From Planctomycetota bacterium (GTDB lineage: Bacteria; Planctomycetota; Brocadiia; Brocadiales; Brocadiaceae), in NCBI GenBank assembly GCA_016873165.1, contig VGXV01000001.1, positions 29,643 to 93,642 on the forward strand: DNA of 64,000 nucleotides. Direction: 5' to 3'. Shown here one piece after another: positions 63,553-64,000 of the stretch. The translations under genes and the position numbers were made by a program. Every line of letters starts with the position of its first letter. Within the stretch, counting starts at the first letter, position 1. The notes beneath the pieces were generated by a model. It ran no database searches. It had not been told where the DNA came from and saw nothing but the letters and a program-made list of their open reading frames with translations.

Positions 63553-63855
63553 TTTTGTATTCCCAAAAATATTTCGTATTCCTCAATACGACCGTTCAAA
63601 ATTAATGGCTACATATTAACAAAATTTTGTCATGCAGAGTAATAAAATATTCCCATGAATCACCAAACTTTCATTTCTCAAAAATCAGGCAAATGTTGTT
63701 GTGAATATTTAATTTAACCTATATCGCCATAATTACTTAAATTACGGCATATTCCGTTATATTTTTATTGCTCTCTCTGTATGTGTTTGATACAATCAGA
63801 AAAATTATGATAAAAAACCGATGCGTTTACTTTTACCATGAACAGGAGTCATGAG
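63553..63855. other. divergent spacer hxlB / yggT
   Basis: AT-rich 303-bp region with a good vegetative promoter for the plus strand (63768-63796). No gene is visible. Confidence 0.6.
63768..63796 (+). promoter_or_regulatory. sigma-70-like promoter for the YggT gene
   Basis: TTGCTC at 63768-63773 and TACAAT at 63791-63796 are separated by 17 bp, close to the -35/-10 consensus. The start codon is 60 bp downstream. Confidence 0.6.
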
Positions 63856-64000
63856 ATGGGACATTTTTTGGGAAAAATCATAGGACTTTATGAAATTGCT
63901 TTAATTATCAGAATAGTACTTTCCTGGGTGCCGCATAATCCTTATAACCAGGCAATACAATTTTTATATAAAATTACTGATCCTGTATTAAATCCTGTAC
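63856..64000 (+). CDS. YggT-family membrane protein (partial)
   Basis: The first 48 residues are visible and run off the right edge: MGHFLGKIIGLYEIALIIRI, then VLSWVPHNPYNQAIQFLYKITDPVLNPV. SW.P..p......l...TdP.L.P is the YggT signature. Members are small inner-membrane proteins linked to osmotic shock tolerance and, in some phyla, cell division. AGGAG lies 7 bp upstream of the ATG; a nearer ATG at 63851 is in a different frame that stops at once. Confidence 0.85.
   Translation, partial: MGHFLGKIIGLYEIALIIRIVLSWVPHNPYNQAIQFLYKITDPVLNPV

Overview
The window is bacterial, AT-rich and gene-dense. It carries an NnrS-type membrane protein, pyruvate:ferredoxin oxidoreductase, an L,D-transpeptidase, TonB-dependent receptors (so an outer membrane) and many short dispersed palindromic repeats. 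I read it as an environmental Gram-negative, probably an anammox-type planctomycete of the Brocadiales (Kuenenia/Brocadia-like). That placement is inference from gene content and style; no rRNA or tRNA gene was seen.

Layout. 1-5.6 kb: the edge of a type III CRISPR-Cas locus on the minus strand, with a Cas10-family protein that keeps an HD motif but has no GGDD cyclase motif, a Cas5-like RAMP, a small Cas11-like protein, a Cas7-like RAMP cut by the window edge and a separate cas6. A nucleotidyltransferase/small-protein pair lies between cas10 and cas6. 6-9.5 kb: a globin-coupled histidine kinase with a K+ channel, and an O-methyltransferase. 9.9-17.8 kb: an MgtE-like Mg2+ transporter, nifJ, a ParA/Soj ATPase and a DUF1858-NnrS-DUF1858 fusion.

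17.8-27.1 kb: a long, tightly packed minus-strand housekeeping operon, pheA-tpiA-secG-yicC-gmk-coaC-dut-ftsK-rimO-pgsA. 27.5-36.8 kb: NYN protein and rnc, two small unknown proteins, a cyclodeaminase, a LysM L,D-transpeptidase, motA with two motB paralogs (one without the ion-binding Asp), and an amino-acid ABC transporter with a fused binding protein/permease. 37.2-44.1 kb: a diguanylate cyclase, a frameshifted flavin reductase, a GDP-mannose pyrophosphorylase, and a small signalling cluster with a degenerate GGDEF protein, a PAS protein and two paralogous four-cysteine mini-proteins.

44.8-59.8 kb is the most striking block. A three-gene unit (TonB-dependent receptor, orphan PF04392-type binding protein, membrane signal transducer) occurs twice in tandem. 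One unit ends in a GGDEF-EAL protein, the other in a multi-sensor histidine kinase followed by a sigma-54 response regulator. The two transducers share a homologous periplasmic domain, so the block looks like a duplicated outer-membrane-to-cytoplasm sensing system whose output has diverged between c-di-GMP and sigma-54 transcription. 59.9-64 kb: a tandem-fused geranylgeranyl-reductase-like flavoprotein, a 6-phospho-3-hexuloisomerase and the start of a YggT protein.

Short inverted-repeat elements occur throughout. Two copies of a 240-282 bp MITE-like element with matching ends are present, and several repeats have entered coding regions: inside cas6, in the signal-peptide region of one binding protein, and at the stop codons of the large kinase and the FAD protein.
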